Assembly (NCBI RefSeq): GCF_019966515.1
Contig: NZ_JAIMIB010000002.1
Coordinates: 62,001-126,000, forward strand
From: Roseovarius aestuarii
GTDB taxonomy: Bacteria > Pseudomonadota > Alphaproteobacteria > Rhodobacterales > Rhodobacteraceae
Length of the DNA stretch: 64,000 nt
Direction: 5' to 3'
Part shown: one piece after another, positions 47,116 through 56,661 of the stretch
How positions within the stretch are numbered: the stretch's first letter is position 1
Layout of the letters: the number at the start of each line of letters is the position of its first letter
Notes under the pieces: model-generated
The model's database searches: none
What the model was told of the DNA's origin: nothing
What the model saw: the letters and a program-made list of their open reading frames with translations, nothing else
Made by a program: the position numbers and the translations under genes

Positions 47116-48264
47116 TTAACGTATCAGTAGATCCAGCGGCTGGCGCGACAGGCGTTCGACTCCGTTTTCGGTAACCCTGACCGAGTGGCCATAGCACATG
47201 GCCAGCCCGGCCTTGCTGTCCATCAGGATCATGTGCAAAAAGAAAACCTGATTTTCCTGCATGAGCAGCGGGTTGCCGTGGTAGAACATCGGGAAATCGA
47301 CCCAGATCGGGTTGTAGATCGCGCCCATCGCATACCCGCAGGCCTGCGACCGCGCGTGGTTGAGACCGGCGGCGTCGAATACACGCGCATGAGCATCAAA
47401 GACATTTCCCATCGGATCACCGGGCCGGATCGCCGCTTCGCAGGCTTCCAGCGCCTCGACACAGGCCGAGTGCATGTGGCGTTGCCAGTCATTGGGTTCA
47501 CCAATCACCACGGTGCGCATCATCGCGGCATGGTAACGCGCATAGGCGCCGGACCATTCCCAGGTGATCTGGTCCTGCGGGTCCAGATGGCGACGGCCGG
47601 AATAGTAGCGGCAGAGCAGCGCACCGGGGCCGGAGCCAAGAATGAACTCGTTACCGGCATAATCGCCGCCGCCCTTGAATACGGCCCCCTGCATTTCCGC
47701 CAGTATGTGGCCCTCGAACGCGCCCGCGCATGTCACAGCAAGCCCGGCATCCATTGCGTCGTCGGAAAGGGCGGCGGCCTTGCGGTGCATCTCGATTTCG
47801 GCGGGGGATTTGATCCGGCGCAGGGAGCGGATCAACTCGGAAGCGTCAACCATGTCGGGCAGGGCGCTGCGCACCATCTGACCGTTGAAATCCGTGAGGC
47901 CGGAGGTATTGGATTCGAACCCCAACCGCCCGGTCGCCACGCCCAGTCGTTCCAGCAATTTTATCAGATCCTGAACTGGTTTGGCGCCTTCCACCTCGGT
48001 CCAGATGTGGATTTCATCATCCGCGAGCGTCGAGGTCAGCTGCGCCTGACGCAGATCGGGCAGGCGGGTCAACAGGTGCAGATCGCCATTCGCGGTCAGC
48101 ACCATCGCTTGGAACATCGCAAAGCCGAACGTGTCATAACCGCTGATCCAGAAATGGCTTTCAGGCGCAAACATGATAAGCGCATCAAGTCCGGCATCGG
48201 CCACCGCCTGGGTGGCGCGGGCCTGGCGGGCGGCATATTCGGCATCGTCGAAATGTAGTGGCAT
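47116..48264 (-). CDS. M24 (pita-bread fold) protein with apparently lost metal ligands
   Basis: A 382-residue protein with the two-domain creatinase/Xaa-Pro aminopeptidase layout. The region that should contain the two aspartates reads ITWEWSGAYARYHAAMMRT, and later histidine and glutamate positions read GYAMGAIYNPIW and YGHSVRVTE. By eye alignment at least four of five metal ligands of aminopeptidase P are replaced. Creatinase and related amidinohydrolases of this fold work without metals, so a C-N hydrolase is more likely than a peptidase. Substrate unknown. Confidence 0.75.
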   Translation of the reverse strand: MPLHFDDAEYAARQARATQAVADAGLDALIMFAPESHFWISGYDTFGFAMFQAMVLTANGDLHLLTRLPDLRQAQLTSTLADDEIHIWTEVEGAKPVQDLIKLLERLGVATGRLGFESNTSGLTDFNGQMVRSALPDMVDASELIRSLRRIKSPAEIEMHRKAAALSDDAMDAGLAVTCAGAFEGHILAEMQGAVFKGGGDYAGNEFILGSGPGALLCRYYSGRRHLDPQDQITWEWSGAYARYHAAMMRTVVIGEPNDWQRHMHSACVEALEACEAAIRPGDPMGNVFDAHARVFDAAGLNHARSQACGYAMGAIYNPIWVDFPMFYHGNPLLMQENQVFFLHMILMDSKAGLAMCYGHSVRVTENGVERLSRQPLDLLIR

Positions 48265-48368
48265 GAGCGTCCCTTCGATAGTTCGGGAAACTCAATCGCG
48301 TGCAGAGAGTTTTGGCAAGCGAAATGAGACGCAAACGGGCGAATGGGGAAGCCCGCTTGCGCCTATGA

Positions 48369-48800
48369 TCAGGCCACCTCGGCCAGACGGGCGAGAATGG
48401 CGGTCCAGCCGCCTTCGTGATTGTCGCGGCTTTCCTGATTGGGAAAGCGAATATGGGTGAGCGTCACATGGGTGCCGTCGCCCTCAGGCCGGAAATCGAG
48501 CGTGACGGTGCTGCCCTCGACCGAAAAAGGCGACTCCCAAGAGAACATGATGCGGTTGGGGCGGTCGATCTCCTGATAGACACCGCCATGCGGCATTTCA
48601 TCGGCGTCATTTTTCATGATCAGGTCAAAGCGCCCGCCGACCTTGGCATCAGTTGTGGCGCTTGGGGTGGTCATGCCCGGGCCCGGCTGCATGAACTGCA
48701 TCAGCATGTCCGGATCAAGCCAGGCGTCGAACACGCGTTCGGGCGGGGCGGCGATGCTGCGGGTAACCGTGAGTGAGAGGTCAGTATCGGTAAGGGTCAT
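48369..48800 (-). CDS. SRPBCC/AHSA1-like domain protein
   Basis: A 143-residue START-like protein of the AHSA1 group: SIAAPPERVFDAWLDPDMLMQF near the start and GVYQEIDRPNRIMFSWESP in the middle. It overlaps the ArsR gene by four bases, an arrangement very common for such pairs. These proteins bind hydrophobic ligands or act as co-chaperones; the ligand here is not known. Confidence 0.88.
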   Translation of the reverse strand: MTLTDTDLSLTVTRSIAAPPERVFDAWLDPDMLMQFMQPGPGMTTPSATTDAKVGGRFDLIMKNDADEMPHGGVYQEIDRPNRIMFSWESPFSVEGSTVTLDFRPEGDGTHVTLTHIRFPNQESRDNHEGGWTAILARLAEVA

Positions 48801-49138
48801 TTGGCAGTCTCCTGAGTCAGCAGATGATCGAGCGCCTCAAGTCGCTGCGCCCAGATTGAACGAAGATCGGCAAACCACCGGTCGATTTCCTCGAGCGGCG
48901 CCATCTGTACTTCGATTAGATGTTCGCGCCACTCGGTGCGCCGCGCTACCAACCCGGCCTTCTCCAGCACCTTGATGTGCTTGGACACTGAATTGAGGCT
49001 CATCTCGAAATGCCCGGCGATATTGGTCACACACTGCGGTCCGTGCTGCGCCAGAAGCGTCAGGACAGCGCGGCGCGTGGGGTCGCTGGCGGCCTTGAGG
49101 ATGTCGGTCAGTTTATCATGTGATTCTTGTTCAACCAT
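48797..49138 (-). CDS. ArsR family HTH regulator
   Basis: A 113-residue winged-helix protein: LKAASDPTRRAVLTLLAQHG, then EMSLNSVSKHIKVLEKAGLV as recognition helix, followed by the ArsR-AHSA1-type C-terminus (LEEIDRWFADLRSIWAQRL). No metal-binding cysteine motif (ELCVCDL type) is present. The ATG at 49138 is chosen; an upstream TTG (codon 6 of the extended frame) is close to a GAGG. It is divergent from the cox-like genes. Confidence 0.88.
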   Translation of the reverse strand: MVEQESHDKLTDILKAASDPTRRAVLTLLAQHGPQCVTNIAGHFEMSLNSVSKHIKVLEKAGLVARRTEWREHLIEVQMAPLEEIDRWFADLRSIWAQRLEALDHLLTQETAK

Positions 49139-49327
49139 ACGGATGAATAACAAGCTAACCTCAATCAATCAACCAAAAAGATGAATGATAGGTCAAACCG
49201 CTACCTGCTATTCCGGTACATACGACTTTAGTCGGAGAAGGTGCACGTTAAGGGAAAACATCCTTCCCATAGCGCGGCTTGCATGCTTATCTTGCGGCAT
49301 AGACAAAAATAAAACTGGGAGGTGCCG

Positions 49328-49813
49328 ATGTCACAGGTCAGCATGACCGTGAATGGCAAGTCTGCGTCCGGCGAGATCGAAGGCCGCACATTGCTTGTTG
49401 AATTCCTGCGCGAAAATCTGGGTATGACGGGAACACATGTTGGGTGCGATACTAGCCAATGTGGCGCCTGCGTGGTCCATGTAGATGGCAAGGCGGTTAA
49501 AGCCTGCACGATGTTTGCAGCCGAGGCCGAAGGGGCCAACGTCACGACAATCGAGGGCATGGCCAACGAGGACGGCTCTCTGGGCACGATCCAGCAGGCC
49601 TTTCAGGATCATCATGGGTTGCAATGCGGGTTCTGCACGCCGGGGATGGTGATGAGCGCAGCGGCCCTTCTGGCGGATAACCCGAACCCCAGCGAGGTCG
49701 AGATCCGCGACTACCTTGAGGGCAATATCTGCCGTTGCACCGGGTATCACAACATCGTCAAGGCGATCATGGCCGCTGCCGGTCACGACGTGTCGAAAAT
49801 CGCCGCGGAATGA
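49328..49813 (+). CDS. CoxS-like [2Fe-2S] subunit of a xanthine-oxidase-family enzyme
   Basis: A 161-residue protein with two [2Fe-2S] sites: the plant-type [12 protein letters not shown]...ACTMF and the unique [12 protein letters not shown] with [10 protein letters not shown]. It starts after GGGAGGTG and precedes coxL-like and coxM-like genes in S-L-M order. It relays electrons from the molybdenum subunit to FAD. Confidence 0.93.
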   Translation: MSQVSMTVNGKSASGEIEGRTLLVEFLRENLGMTGTHVGCDTSQCGACVVHVDGKAVKACTMFAAEAEGANVTTIEGMANEDGSLGTIQQAFQDHHGLQCGFCTPGMVMSAAALLADNPNPSEVEIRDYLEGNICRCTGYHNIVKAIMAAAGHDVSKIAAE

Positions 49814-49837
49814 CGCAGCGCAAAGGGAGGATTTGAT

Positions 49838-52201
49838 ATGCCAGCAGACGGAGGCATTGGCGCCGCAACACCGCGCCGCGAGGACGTAAGGTTCCTGACA
49901 GGGGCCGGGAATTATACCGATGACATCAATCTTAAGGGTCAGGCCTATGTGCATTTTTTGCGCTCGGACGTGGCGCACGGGACGCTGAACAATGTGGATA
50001 CCGCCTCGGCCGAGGAGATGCCGGGTGTCATCCGCATCTTTACCGGCGAGGATTTCGCCGACGTAGGCGGCATTCCCTGTGGCTGGCAGGTGACCGACAA
50101 GCATGGCGAGCCGATGCAGGAACCGGCGCACCCGGTTCTGGCGCGCGGCAAGGTCTGCCATGTCGGCGATCCGATTGCTGCCGTGGTCGCCGAAACCTAT
50201 GAACAGGCGCGTGATGCTGCCGAGGCGATCGAGGTCGATATCGACGATCTTCCCGCAGTGATGGACATGAAGGCAGCACTGGCGGACGGTGCCACCAAGG
50301 TGCATGACGATCTGAGTTCGAACCTATGTTACGACTGGGGTTTCATCGAGGATAACAAGGCAGCGGTGGGCGAGGCGATTGCCAATGCGGCGCATGTGAC
50401 CACGCTGGAGCTGGTCAATCAGCGCCTTGTGGCGAACCCGATGGAGCCACGCGTGGCGGTGGGCGACTATCACCGCGCCAATGACGAAAGCACGCTTTAT
50501 ACCACCTCGCAGAACCCGCACGTGATCCGCCTTCTGATGGGCGCTTTTGTGCTGGGCATCCCCGAGCATAAGCTGCGCGTCGTGGCCCCGGATGTTGGCG
50601 GCGGCTTTGGCTCGAAAATTTATCACTACGCGGAAGAGGCGTTTTGTACCTTTGCCGCCCGGGCGCTGAACCGGCCGGTGAAATGGACCTCAAGCCGGTC
50701 CGAGGCGTTCATCTCGGACGCGCAGGGGCGCGACCACGTGACCAAGATCGAGCTGGCTTTGGATGCGGACAACAATTTCACCGCCATCCGGACCGAAACC
50801 TACGCCAATATGGGCGCGTATCTGTCGACCTTCGCGCCCTGCGTGCCGACCTATCTGCACGGCACGCTGATGGCGGGCAACTACAAGACGCCCAACATCT
50901 ATGTGAACGTGAAGGCGGTCTTTACCAACACCGTGCCGGTCGATGCCTATCGCGGCGCTGGACGGCCCGAGGCGACCTATCAGATCGAGAGGGTAATCGA
51001 CAAAGCCGCGCGTGAGCTTGGTGTTGATCCGATTGCTCTCAGGCGTCAGAACTTTATCACTGAGTTCCCATACGCCACGCCGGTGGCTGTGGAATATGAC
51101 ACCGGCGATTACACCGCGACTATGGACAAGCTGGAAGAGATCGCGGATGTCGCCGGCTTTGCAGCACGTCGCGCGGAAAGCGAAGCGCGGGGCAAACTGC
51201 GCGGCTTTGGCGTTAACTGCTATATCGAGGCCTGCGGTATTGCGCCATCGGCGCTGGTTGGCGCTCTGGGCGCGCGCGCGGGGCTTTACGACGCGGCGAC
51301 GGTACGGGTGAACGCCACCGGCTCGATTTCGGTCATGGTCGGAGCGCATAGCCACGGGCAGGGACACGAGACCTCGTTCCCACAAGTGGTGGCCGAGATG
51401 CTGGGCATCGACCCCTCGATGATTGATATCGTGCATGGAGACACTGCCAGAATCCCGTTTGGCATGGGCACCTATGGTTCGCGTTCGCTGGCGGTCTGCG
51501 GGTCGGCCATGGTGCGGGCGACTGAAAAGATCATCGCCAAGGCCAAGAAGATTGCGGCGCATATGCTGGAAGCCTCGGATGCCGATATTGAATTGAAAGA
51601 CGGTCAGTTCACCGTCGCAGGCACCGATAAGTCCGTGGCCTGGGGGGACGTGACCCTGGCGGCGTACGTGCCGCACAACTACCCGATCGAGGATGTCGAG
51701 CCGGGGCTGGAGGAAACGGCCTTCTACGATCCGGCGAACTTCACCTACCCGGCGGGTGCCTATGCCTGCGAGGTCGAAGTGGACCCCGAGACCGGCAAGG
51801 TCACCATCGAACGCTTTGCCGCCGCCGACGATTTTGGCAATATCATCAACCCGATGATCGTTGATGGTCAGGTGCATGGCGGGCTGGGGCAGGGGATCGG
51901 GCAGGCGCTGCTGGAATCCTGTGCATATGACGAAAGCGGGCAACTGCTGACCGGATCTTACATGGATTACGCCATGCCGCGCGCCGATGATGTGCCGTTC
52001 TATGCGGTGGATCACTCGTGTCAGACGCCCTGTACGCACAACCCACTGGGTGTGAAAGGATGTGGTGAGGCGGGCGCGATCGGCTCGCCGCCAACGGTGG
52101 TCAACGCGGTCGTGGATGCACTGCAAAGCGCAGGCCATAACGTCACCCATATCGATATGCCGCTGTCACCATCGCGCGTGTGGCAGGCAATGCAAGGGTA
52201 A
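49838..52201 (+). CDS. Form II CoxL-like molybdenum hydroxylase large subunit
   Basis: A 787-residue molybdopterin-cytosine-dinucleotide-binding subunit. The active-site loop reads AYRGAGRPEATYQIER. True CO dehydrogenase (form I) has AYxCSFR with a copper-binding cysteine; AYRGAGR marks the form II group, whose substrate is not proved to be CO. The MCD-binding glycine segments GGGFGSK and GAHSHGQGHETSFPQ and the C-terminal GVKGCGEAGAIGSPP with catalytic glutamate are intact. Confidence 0.93.
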   Translation: MPADGGIGAATPRREDVRFLTGAGNYTDDINLKGQAYVHFLRSDVAHGTLNNVDTASAEEMPGVIRIFTGEDFADVGGIPCGWQVTDKHGEPMQEPAHPVLARGKVCHVGDPIAAVVAETYEQARDAAEAIEVDIDDLPAVMDMKAALADGATKVHDDLSSNLCYDWGFIEDNKAAVGEAIANAAHVTTLELVNQRLVANPMEPRVAVGDYHRANDESTLYTTSQNPHVIRLLMGAFVLGIPEHKLRVVAPDVGGGFGSKIYHYAEEAFCTFAARALNRPVKWTSSRSEAFISDAQGRDHVTKIELALDADNNFTAIRTETYANMGAYLSTFAPCVPTYLHGTLMAGNYKTPNIYVNVKAVFTNTVPVDAYRGAGRPEATYQIERVIDKAARELGVDPIALRRQNFITEFPYATPVAVEYDTGDYTATMDKLEEIADVAGFAARRAESEARGKLRGFGVNCYIEACGIAPSALVGALGARAGLYDAATVRVNATGSISVMVGAHSHGQGHETSFPQVVAEMLGIDPSMIDIVHGDTARIPFGMGTYGSRSLAVCGSAMVRATEKIIAKAKKIAAHMLEASDADIELKDGQFTVAGTDKSVAWGDVTLAAYVPHNYPIEDVEPGLEETAFYDPANFTYPAGAYACEVEVDPETGKVTIERFAAADDFGNIINPMIVDGQVHGGLGQGIGQALLESCAYDESGQLLTGSYMDYAMPRADDVPFYAVDHSCQTPCTHNPLGVKGCGEAGAIGSPPTVVNAVVDALQSAGHNVTHIDMPLSPSRVWQAMQG

Positions 52202-52212
52202 GGAGAGAAGAG

Positions 52213-53001
52213 ATGTATGCATTTGACATTGAACGCCCGACCCGTCTGACCGACGCGGTCAAGCTGCTGAGCGATGCGACGGATAGTCAGCTCATCGCGG
52301 GCGGGCAAACCCTGATCCCGACGCTGAAACAACGGCTTGCCATGCCCGAGCGCTTGGTGAGCCTTGGGGCCGTCGACGAAATCAAGGGTATCTGTACCGG
52401 CGATGACGGCGCGCTCTGCATCGGTGGCGGCACCACCCATGCTGATGTGGCCGCGGGGGCCGGAGCCTATCCGGCGCTGGCCGGGCTGGCGGCGAATATC
52501 GGTGATCCGGCGGTTCGTAATCGCGGCACGATCGGTGGCAGCCTTGCCAACAACGATCCCTCTGCCTGCTATCCCTCGGCCGTTCTGGCCTCGGGCGCGA
52601 CGGTGGTGACCAATGCGCGCCAGATCGCAGCGGATGATTTCTTTGACGGCCTCTTTGCCACCAATCTGGAAGAGGGCGAGATCATTACCGAAGTTCGTTT
52701 TCCGGTGCCTGATGCCGCGGCTTACATGAAGTTCGAGCAACCAGCCTCGCGCTTTGCGTTGGTGGGCGTCTTTGTTGCCAGGTTCTCAGGCGGCGTGCGC
52801 ATTGCGGTAACCGGCGCCTCGGAAGAAGGCGTGTTCCGCTGGTCCGAAGCCGAAGCGGCCCTTGCCGGGAATTTTTCTGCTGGGGCGCTCGACGGGCTGT
52901 CTTTGTCAGGCGACGGGATGATCAGCGACCTGCACGGTTCGGGCGACTATCGGGCACATCTGATTAGTGTAATGACCAGACGGGCCGTAGCAGCTGCCTG
53001 A
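52213..53001 (+). CDS. CoxM-like FAD subunit
   Basis: A 262-residue FAD-binding subunit: IAGGQTLIPTLKQR and RNRGTIGGSLANNDP give the two FAD motifs, followed by the usual C-terminal domain. AGGAGAG lies right before the ATG at 52213. It completes the S-L-M set. No coxDEF maturation genes follow in the window, so cofactor sulfuration must come from elsewhere. Confidence 0.92.
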   Translation: MYAFDIERPTRLTDAVKLLSDATDSQLIAGGQTLIPTLKQRLAMPERLVSLGAVDEIKGICTGDDGALCIGGGTTHADVAAGAGAYPALAGLAANIGDPAVRNRGTIGGSLANNDPSACYPSAVLASGATVVTNARQIAADDFFDGLFATNLEEGEIITEVRFPVPDAAAYMKFEQPASRFALVGVFVARFSGGVRIAVTGASEEGVFRWSEAEAALAGNFSAGALDGLSLSGDGMISDLHGSGDYRAHLISVMTRRAVAAA

Positions 53002-53148
53002 ACGATGGCCGGGGTGACGTGGACACATGTCGCCCCTTCCGCAACGTCAGTGGCAGTAATGCTGGCCCGAAACCCTGTGCAACGCTAGGTTCAAATGGCG
53101 CGCGTGCATTGGTGCGCCGGGCATAGCCGTTTGGGGACGGGACATCTG

Positions 53149-53541
53149 ATGATTGTAGAAATCTGGCAGAGCTTCAGACGTTTGCCTCTGTGGGTTCAGA
53201 TCTGGGTGGCAGCGATACTGGTGCCAGTCAATCTGGCCGCGTTGCTCTTTTTATCCGCGCCGAACGGCATGCTGGTGGCAGCGCTCGCGGTCGGCGGGAT
53301 GGCGCCAAATCTGATCATTATGATGCGCGATCACGGGTTTTCCCGCGCCATGGCGCTGCCGCATCTGCTGATTTGGACGCCGCTGGTGATTCTGTTGATT
53401 AGCCTGCTGACCGGCGGGGCCGAGCTGCCGGATACATACCGACAATTCCTGTTCCTGCTGCTGGTCGTTAACCTCGTGTCGCTGGCGTTTGATTGTGTTG
53501 ACGCCATGCGGTGGTGGAAAGGCGACCGGGGCGCCGCCTAG
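53149..53541 (+). CDS. Four-helix membrane protein of unknown function
   Basis: A 130-residue protein with four hydrophobic stretches; start FRRLPLWVQIWVAAILVPVN and middle GGMAPNLIIMMRDHGFSRAM. The middle loop has R-D-H and the C-terminus is basic (MRWWKGDRGAA). I know this arrangement from many Rhodobacteraceae hypotheticals but not a function. The gene may be the last in the cox-like transcript, though 147 bases separate them. Confidence 0.6.
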   Translation: MIVEIWQSFRRLPLWVQIWVAAILVPVNLAALLFLSAPNGMLVAALAVGGMAPNLIIMMRDHGFSRAMALPHLLIWTPLVILLISLLTGGAELPDTYRQFLFLLLVVNLVSLAFDCVDAMRWWKGDRGAA

Positions 53542-53583
53542 CGTCAATTTCTGCGCGAAGACAAGGCTGAACCGGATACCCTT

Positions 53584-54456
53584 TTAACTATGGCCACGAG
53601 CCTCGAACCTTGGCAGCATGGCGCTGAAATCGCGGCCTGCGCCGTCTTCATCCTCGACGAATTGCGCATAGAGATCGCGTGCTGCTTGGCCAAGCGGCGT
53701 GTCCGCATCTGCAGCTTCGGCGGCTTGCTGTGCGAGCCGGAGGTCCTTGAGCATCAGATCTGCGGCAAAACCGGGCTGGTAGCCGTTGTCGGCGGGGCTT
53801 TGCGGACCGATGCCTGGCGCGGGGCAATAGGCGTTCATCGACCAGGAATAGCCTGATGAGGTGCTGACCACATCGAACATCGCCTGCCGGTCGAGACCCA
53901 GCTTGTCAGCCAAGGCAAACGCCTCGCAGGTGACGATCATCGTGGCACCAAGGATCATGTTGTTGCAAATCTTGGCGGCCTGTCCGTTGCCGGAAGGGCC
54001 ACAGTGAACTGCCTTTTGCCCCATGATATCAAACAGTTCCTTGGCGATATTAAAGCCCGCCTCATCACCGCCGACCATGAAAGTCAGTGTGCCACCTTGC
54101 GCCCCGCCAACCCCGCCTGAAACCGGCGCGTCCAAGGCTAGGAGGTCCGCCGTTTGCCCTTGTGTCGCTACAGCGCGGGCGCTTTCAACATCGACGGTGG
54201 AGCAATCAAGGAGCACGGCCCCCCGCTGCATGACCGGGATCACCTGATCGGCGACGGCGCGCAGGATTTGTCCGTTGGGCAGCATGGTGATCACCACATC
54301 ACGGCCCGTTGCGGTCTCCTCGGCACTGGCAGCCATGGTCACGCCGTCGATCGAGACATCGGCCATGTCAAACCCGGTCACCTCATGCCCGGCCTTGGCC
54401 AGATTGGCCGCCATCGGGCCGCCCATGTTGCCCAACCCGATAAATCCGATTTTCAT
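53584..54456 (-). CDS. mmsB: 3-hydroxyisobutyrate dehydrogenase
   Basis: A 290-residue NAD-dependent dehydrogenase of valine breakdown, converting 3-hydroxyisobutyrate to methylmalonate semialdehyde. Markers: MKIGFIGLGNMGGPMAANL (nucleotide loop), DAPVSGGVGGAQGGTLTFM and GNGQAAKICNNM with the catalytic lysine. It follows the hydrolase gene by 13 bases on the minus strand. Confidence 0.92.
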   Translation of the reverse strand: MKIGFIGLGNMGGPMAANLAKAGHEVTGFDMADVSIDGVTMAASAEETATGRDVVITMLPNGQILRAVADQVIPVMQRGAVLLDCSTVDVESARAVATQGQTADLLALDAPVSGGVGGAQGGTLTFMVGGDEAGFNIAKELFDIMGQKAVHCGPSGNGQAAKICNNMILGATMIVTCEAFALADKLGLDRQAMFDVVSTSSGYSWSMNAYCPAPGIGPQSPADNGYQPGFAADLMLKDLRLAQQAAEAADADTPLGQAARDLYAQFVEDEDGAGRDFSAMLPRFEARGHS

Positions 54457-54469
54457 GGCATATCCTTCC

Positions 54470-55504
54470 CTAGTCGAATGTCAGTTTGTCCTTGCCAAGC
54501 GGCATCAGCATCTTCGTGGCGGCCAGTGACGGCGGATTGTCCAGATCATGCTGCCATTTGGGGCTGCGATCCTTGTCGATCACCGCCGCCCGGATGCCTT
54601 CCAGAAAATCGCCGTATTCCATCGCACGATAGGTGAATCGGTATTCCAGTTCCAGCGCATCGCGGATCGTGGTGCCGGGGCGCCGCAGGCGGTGGGTCGT
54701 CTCAACGGCGCAGGCCATGGCAAGGGGAGATCCACGCGATAATGCCTTCAGGGCACGTCCCGCAAATTCGCTGTCGTCGTTGCGCAAAGAGGTGAGAATA
54801 TCCGCAAGGGTCTCACCGCCGAAATGCGCATCAATCTGCGCCTGCTGCGCGGCGAGCGCCCCGTCGGGCGGGACTTGCTGCGCGGCTTCGATGGCATCGG
54901 TGTCACCGGTCTCTTCGAGTTTCCCGATAAGTTCCGGCCACATCTCTTGTGGCGCATAACTATCTGCAAAGCCGCCCATAATCGCATCAGCGGGACCCAT
55001 GCGCGTGGTCGTAATGCCCAAATACTCGCCCAATCGTCCCGGCGCCTGCGCCAGCATCAGCGAGCCTCCAACGTCGGGCACAAGGCCGATACCACATTCG
55101 GGCATGGCAACCTGGCTGTTTTCGCAGACGATCCGGTGTGAGCCGTGGCATGAGATGCCGACGCCGCCGCCCATGGTGAAACCTTGCATGAAGGCCACGT
55201 AAGGTTTTGAATATTCGCGGATCTTGGCATTCAGGCGGTATTCGTCCGCCCAGAATCTCTGGCCATAGGCGAAATCGCCAGCGCGGCCGGTTTCGTAGAG
55301 TTTCTGGATGTCGCCGCCAGCGGAAAACGCCTTGTCGCCCTCGGCGTCGATGATCACCAGTGCGACCTCGTCATCGTCGCGCCACGCATCCAGCGCATCC
55401 TCGATGGCGAGGCACATCTCGTAGGTGACAGCATTCAGCGCCTTGGGACGGGTCAGGGTGATGCGGCCTGCGCGACCCGTCTTGCGGATCGAAATATCGC
55501 TCAT
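54470..55504 (-). CDS. 3-hydroxyisobutyryl-CoA hydrolase-type crotonase
   Basis: A 344-residue crotonase-fold protein, long enough for the HIBCH group (about 350-380) rather than a simple enoyl-CoA hydratase (about 260). Signatures: GDKAFSAGGDIQKLYETG and VAFMQGFTMGGGVGISCHGS, then MPECGIGLVPDVGGS. In valine degradation it would release 3-hydroxyisobutyrate for mmsB. It overlaps the preceding acyl-CoA dehydrogenase by four bases. Confidence 0.88.
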   Translation of the reverse strand: MSDISIRKTGRAGRITLTRPKALNAVTYEMCLAIEDALDAWRDDDEVALVIIDAEGDKAFSAGGDIQKLYETGRAGDFAYGQRFWADEYRLNAKIREYSKPYVAFMQGFTMGGGVGISCHGSHRIVCENSQVAMPECGIGLVPDVGGSLMLAQAPGRLGEYLGITTTRMGPADAIMGGFADSYAPQEMWPELIGKLEETGDTDAIEAAQQVPPDGALAAQQAQIDAHFGGETLADILTSLRNDDSEFAGRALKALSRGSPLAMACAVETTHRLRRPGTTIRDALELEYRFTYRAMEYGDFLEGIRAAVIDKDRSPKWQHDLDNPPSLAATKMLMPLGKDKLTFD

Positions 55505-56643
55505 TGTTCGGCCAGTAGCTGGCGGGCGACGATCAGGCGCATGATTTCGTTAGTGCCTTCGAGGATTTCGTGCACGCGCAGGTCACGGACCAGTTTTTCG
55601 ATGCCATAATCGGCAAGGTAGCCATAGCCGCCATGTAGTTGCAGGCACTGGTTGACGACTTTCGATCCGGTCTCGGTCACGAAGCGTTTGGCCATGGCGC
55701 AGAACTTGGTGGCGTCGGGGGCGCCGGTATCCAGCTTCCACGCGGCCTGGCGCAGGAAGGTGCGGGCGGCCTGCAGCTCGATCTCCATATCCGCGAGGCG
55801 GAATTGCAGGGCCTGGAACTGGTCGATTGAGCGGCCGAATGCCTTGCGTTCGGACATGTATTGCAGGGTCATGTTCAGTGCGTTTTGCGCTGCCCCCAGC
55901 GAGCAGGAAGAGATATTGAGGCGCCCACCGTCCAGCCCCGCCATTGCGTATTTGAACCCGTTGCCTTCCTCGCCGACAAGGTTTTCAGCACCGATCTGGC
56001 AATCGTCGAACTGAACCTGCGCGGTAGGTTGTGAACGCCAGCCCATCTTGTCTTCAAGCGCGCCGAAGCTGAGGCCCTTGGTGCCGTCCTCGACATAGAC
56101 CGTCGAGATGCCCTTGGGGCCGTCTTCGCCGGTGCGGACCATGACCACATAGGCATCTGAATAGCCGCCGCCGGAGATGAACGCCTTGGTGCCGTTGAGC
56201 GTGTAGCCTTCATTGGTGCGGGTGGCGCGGGTCTTGAGCGCGGCGGCGTCTGAGCCCGAGCCGGGTTCGGTGAGGCAGTAGGAGAGAACGGTTTTCATGC
56301 TGAGAATGCTGGGCATCAGCCGCGATTTCATCTCATCGCTGGCATAGGTGTCGATCATCTTGGCGCACATGTTGTGGATGGACAGGAACGCCGCGACGGA
56401 AGGGCAAGCCATTGACAGGGCTTCGAACACAAGCGTGGCGTCAAGCCGGGTAAGGCCCGAGCCGCCGCTCTCTTCCGAGACGTAGAGCCCGCCAAATCCA
56501 AGCTCTGCGATTTGCGGCCAAAGCTCTTTCGGGATGGTGCCCTGTTTTTCCCAATCGCGGGCGTGTGGGGCGATGTTGTCCTGGCCAAAGGCATAGGCCA
56601 TGTCGAAAATGGCAGTTTGTTCTTCGGTTAATGCGAAATCCAT
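55501..56643 (-). CDS. Acyl-CoA dehydrogenase, probably isobutyryl-CoA dehydrogenase
   Basis: A 380-residue flavoenzyme. Markers: LSYCLTEPGSGSDAAALKT (FAD/substrate loop), FISGGGYSDAYVVM, and RDLRVHEILEGTNEIMRLIVARQLL at the C-terminus. The active-site glutamate lies in this EGTNEIMR region. The operon partners (HIBCH-type and mmsB) make isobutyryl-CoA the likely substrate; short branched chain homologues remain possible. An inverted repeat lies 19 bases upstream of the start. Confidence 0.88.
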   Translation of the reverse strand: MDFALTEEQTAIFDMAYAFGQDNIAPHARDWEKQGTIPKELWPQIAELGFGGLYVSEESGGSGLTRLDATLVFEALSMACPSVAAFLSIHNMCAKMIDTYASDEMKSRLMPSILSMKTVLSYCLTEPGSGSDAAALKTRATRTNEGYTLNGTKAFISGGGYSDAYVVMVRTGEDGPKGISTVYVEDGTKGLSFGALEDKMGWRSQPTAQVQFDDCQIGAENLVGEEGNGFKYAMAGLDGGRLNISSCSLGAAQNALNMTLQYMSERKAFGRSIDQFQALQFRLADMEIELQAARTFLRQAAWKLDTGAPDATKFCAMAKRFVTETGSKVVNQCLQLHGGYGYLADYGIEKLVRDLRVHEILEGTNEIMRLIVARQLLAEQ

Positions 56644-56661
56644 CGAATCGTCCCCCTGGCC

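Noticed and set aside
50690-52150. 486-codon minus-strand frame opposite the CoxL-like gene
   Set aside because: Shadow of a long GC-rich gene; no ribosome site and no recognisable motif.
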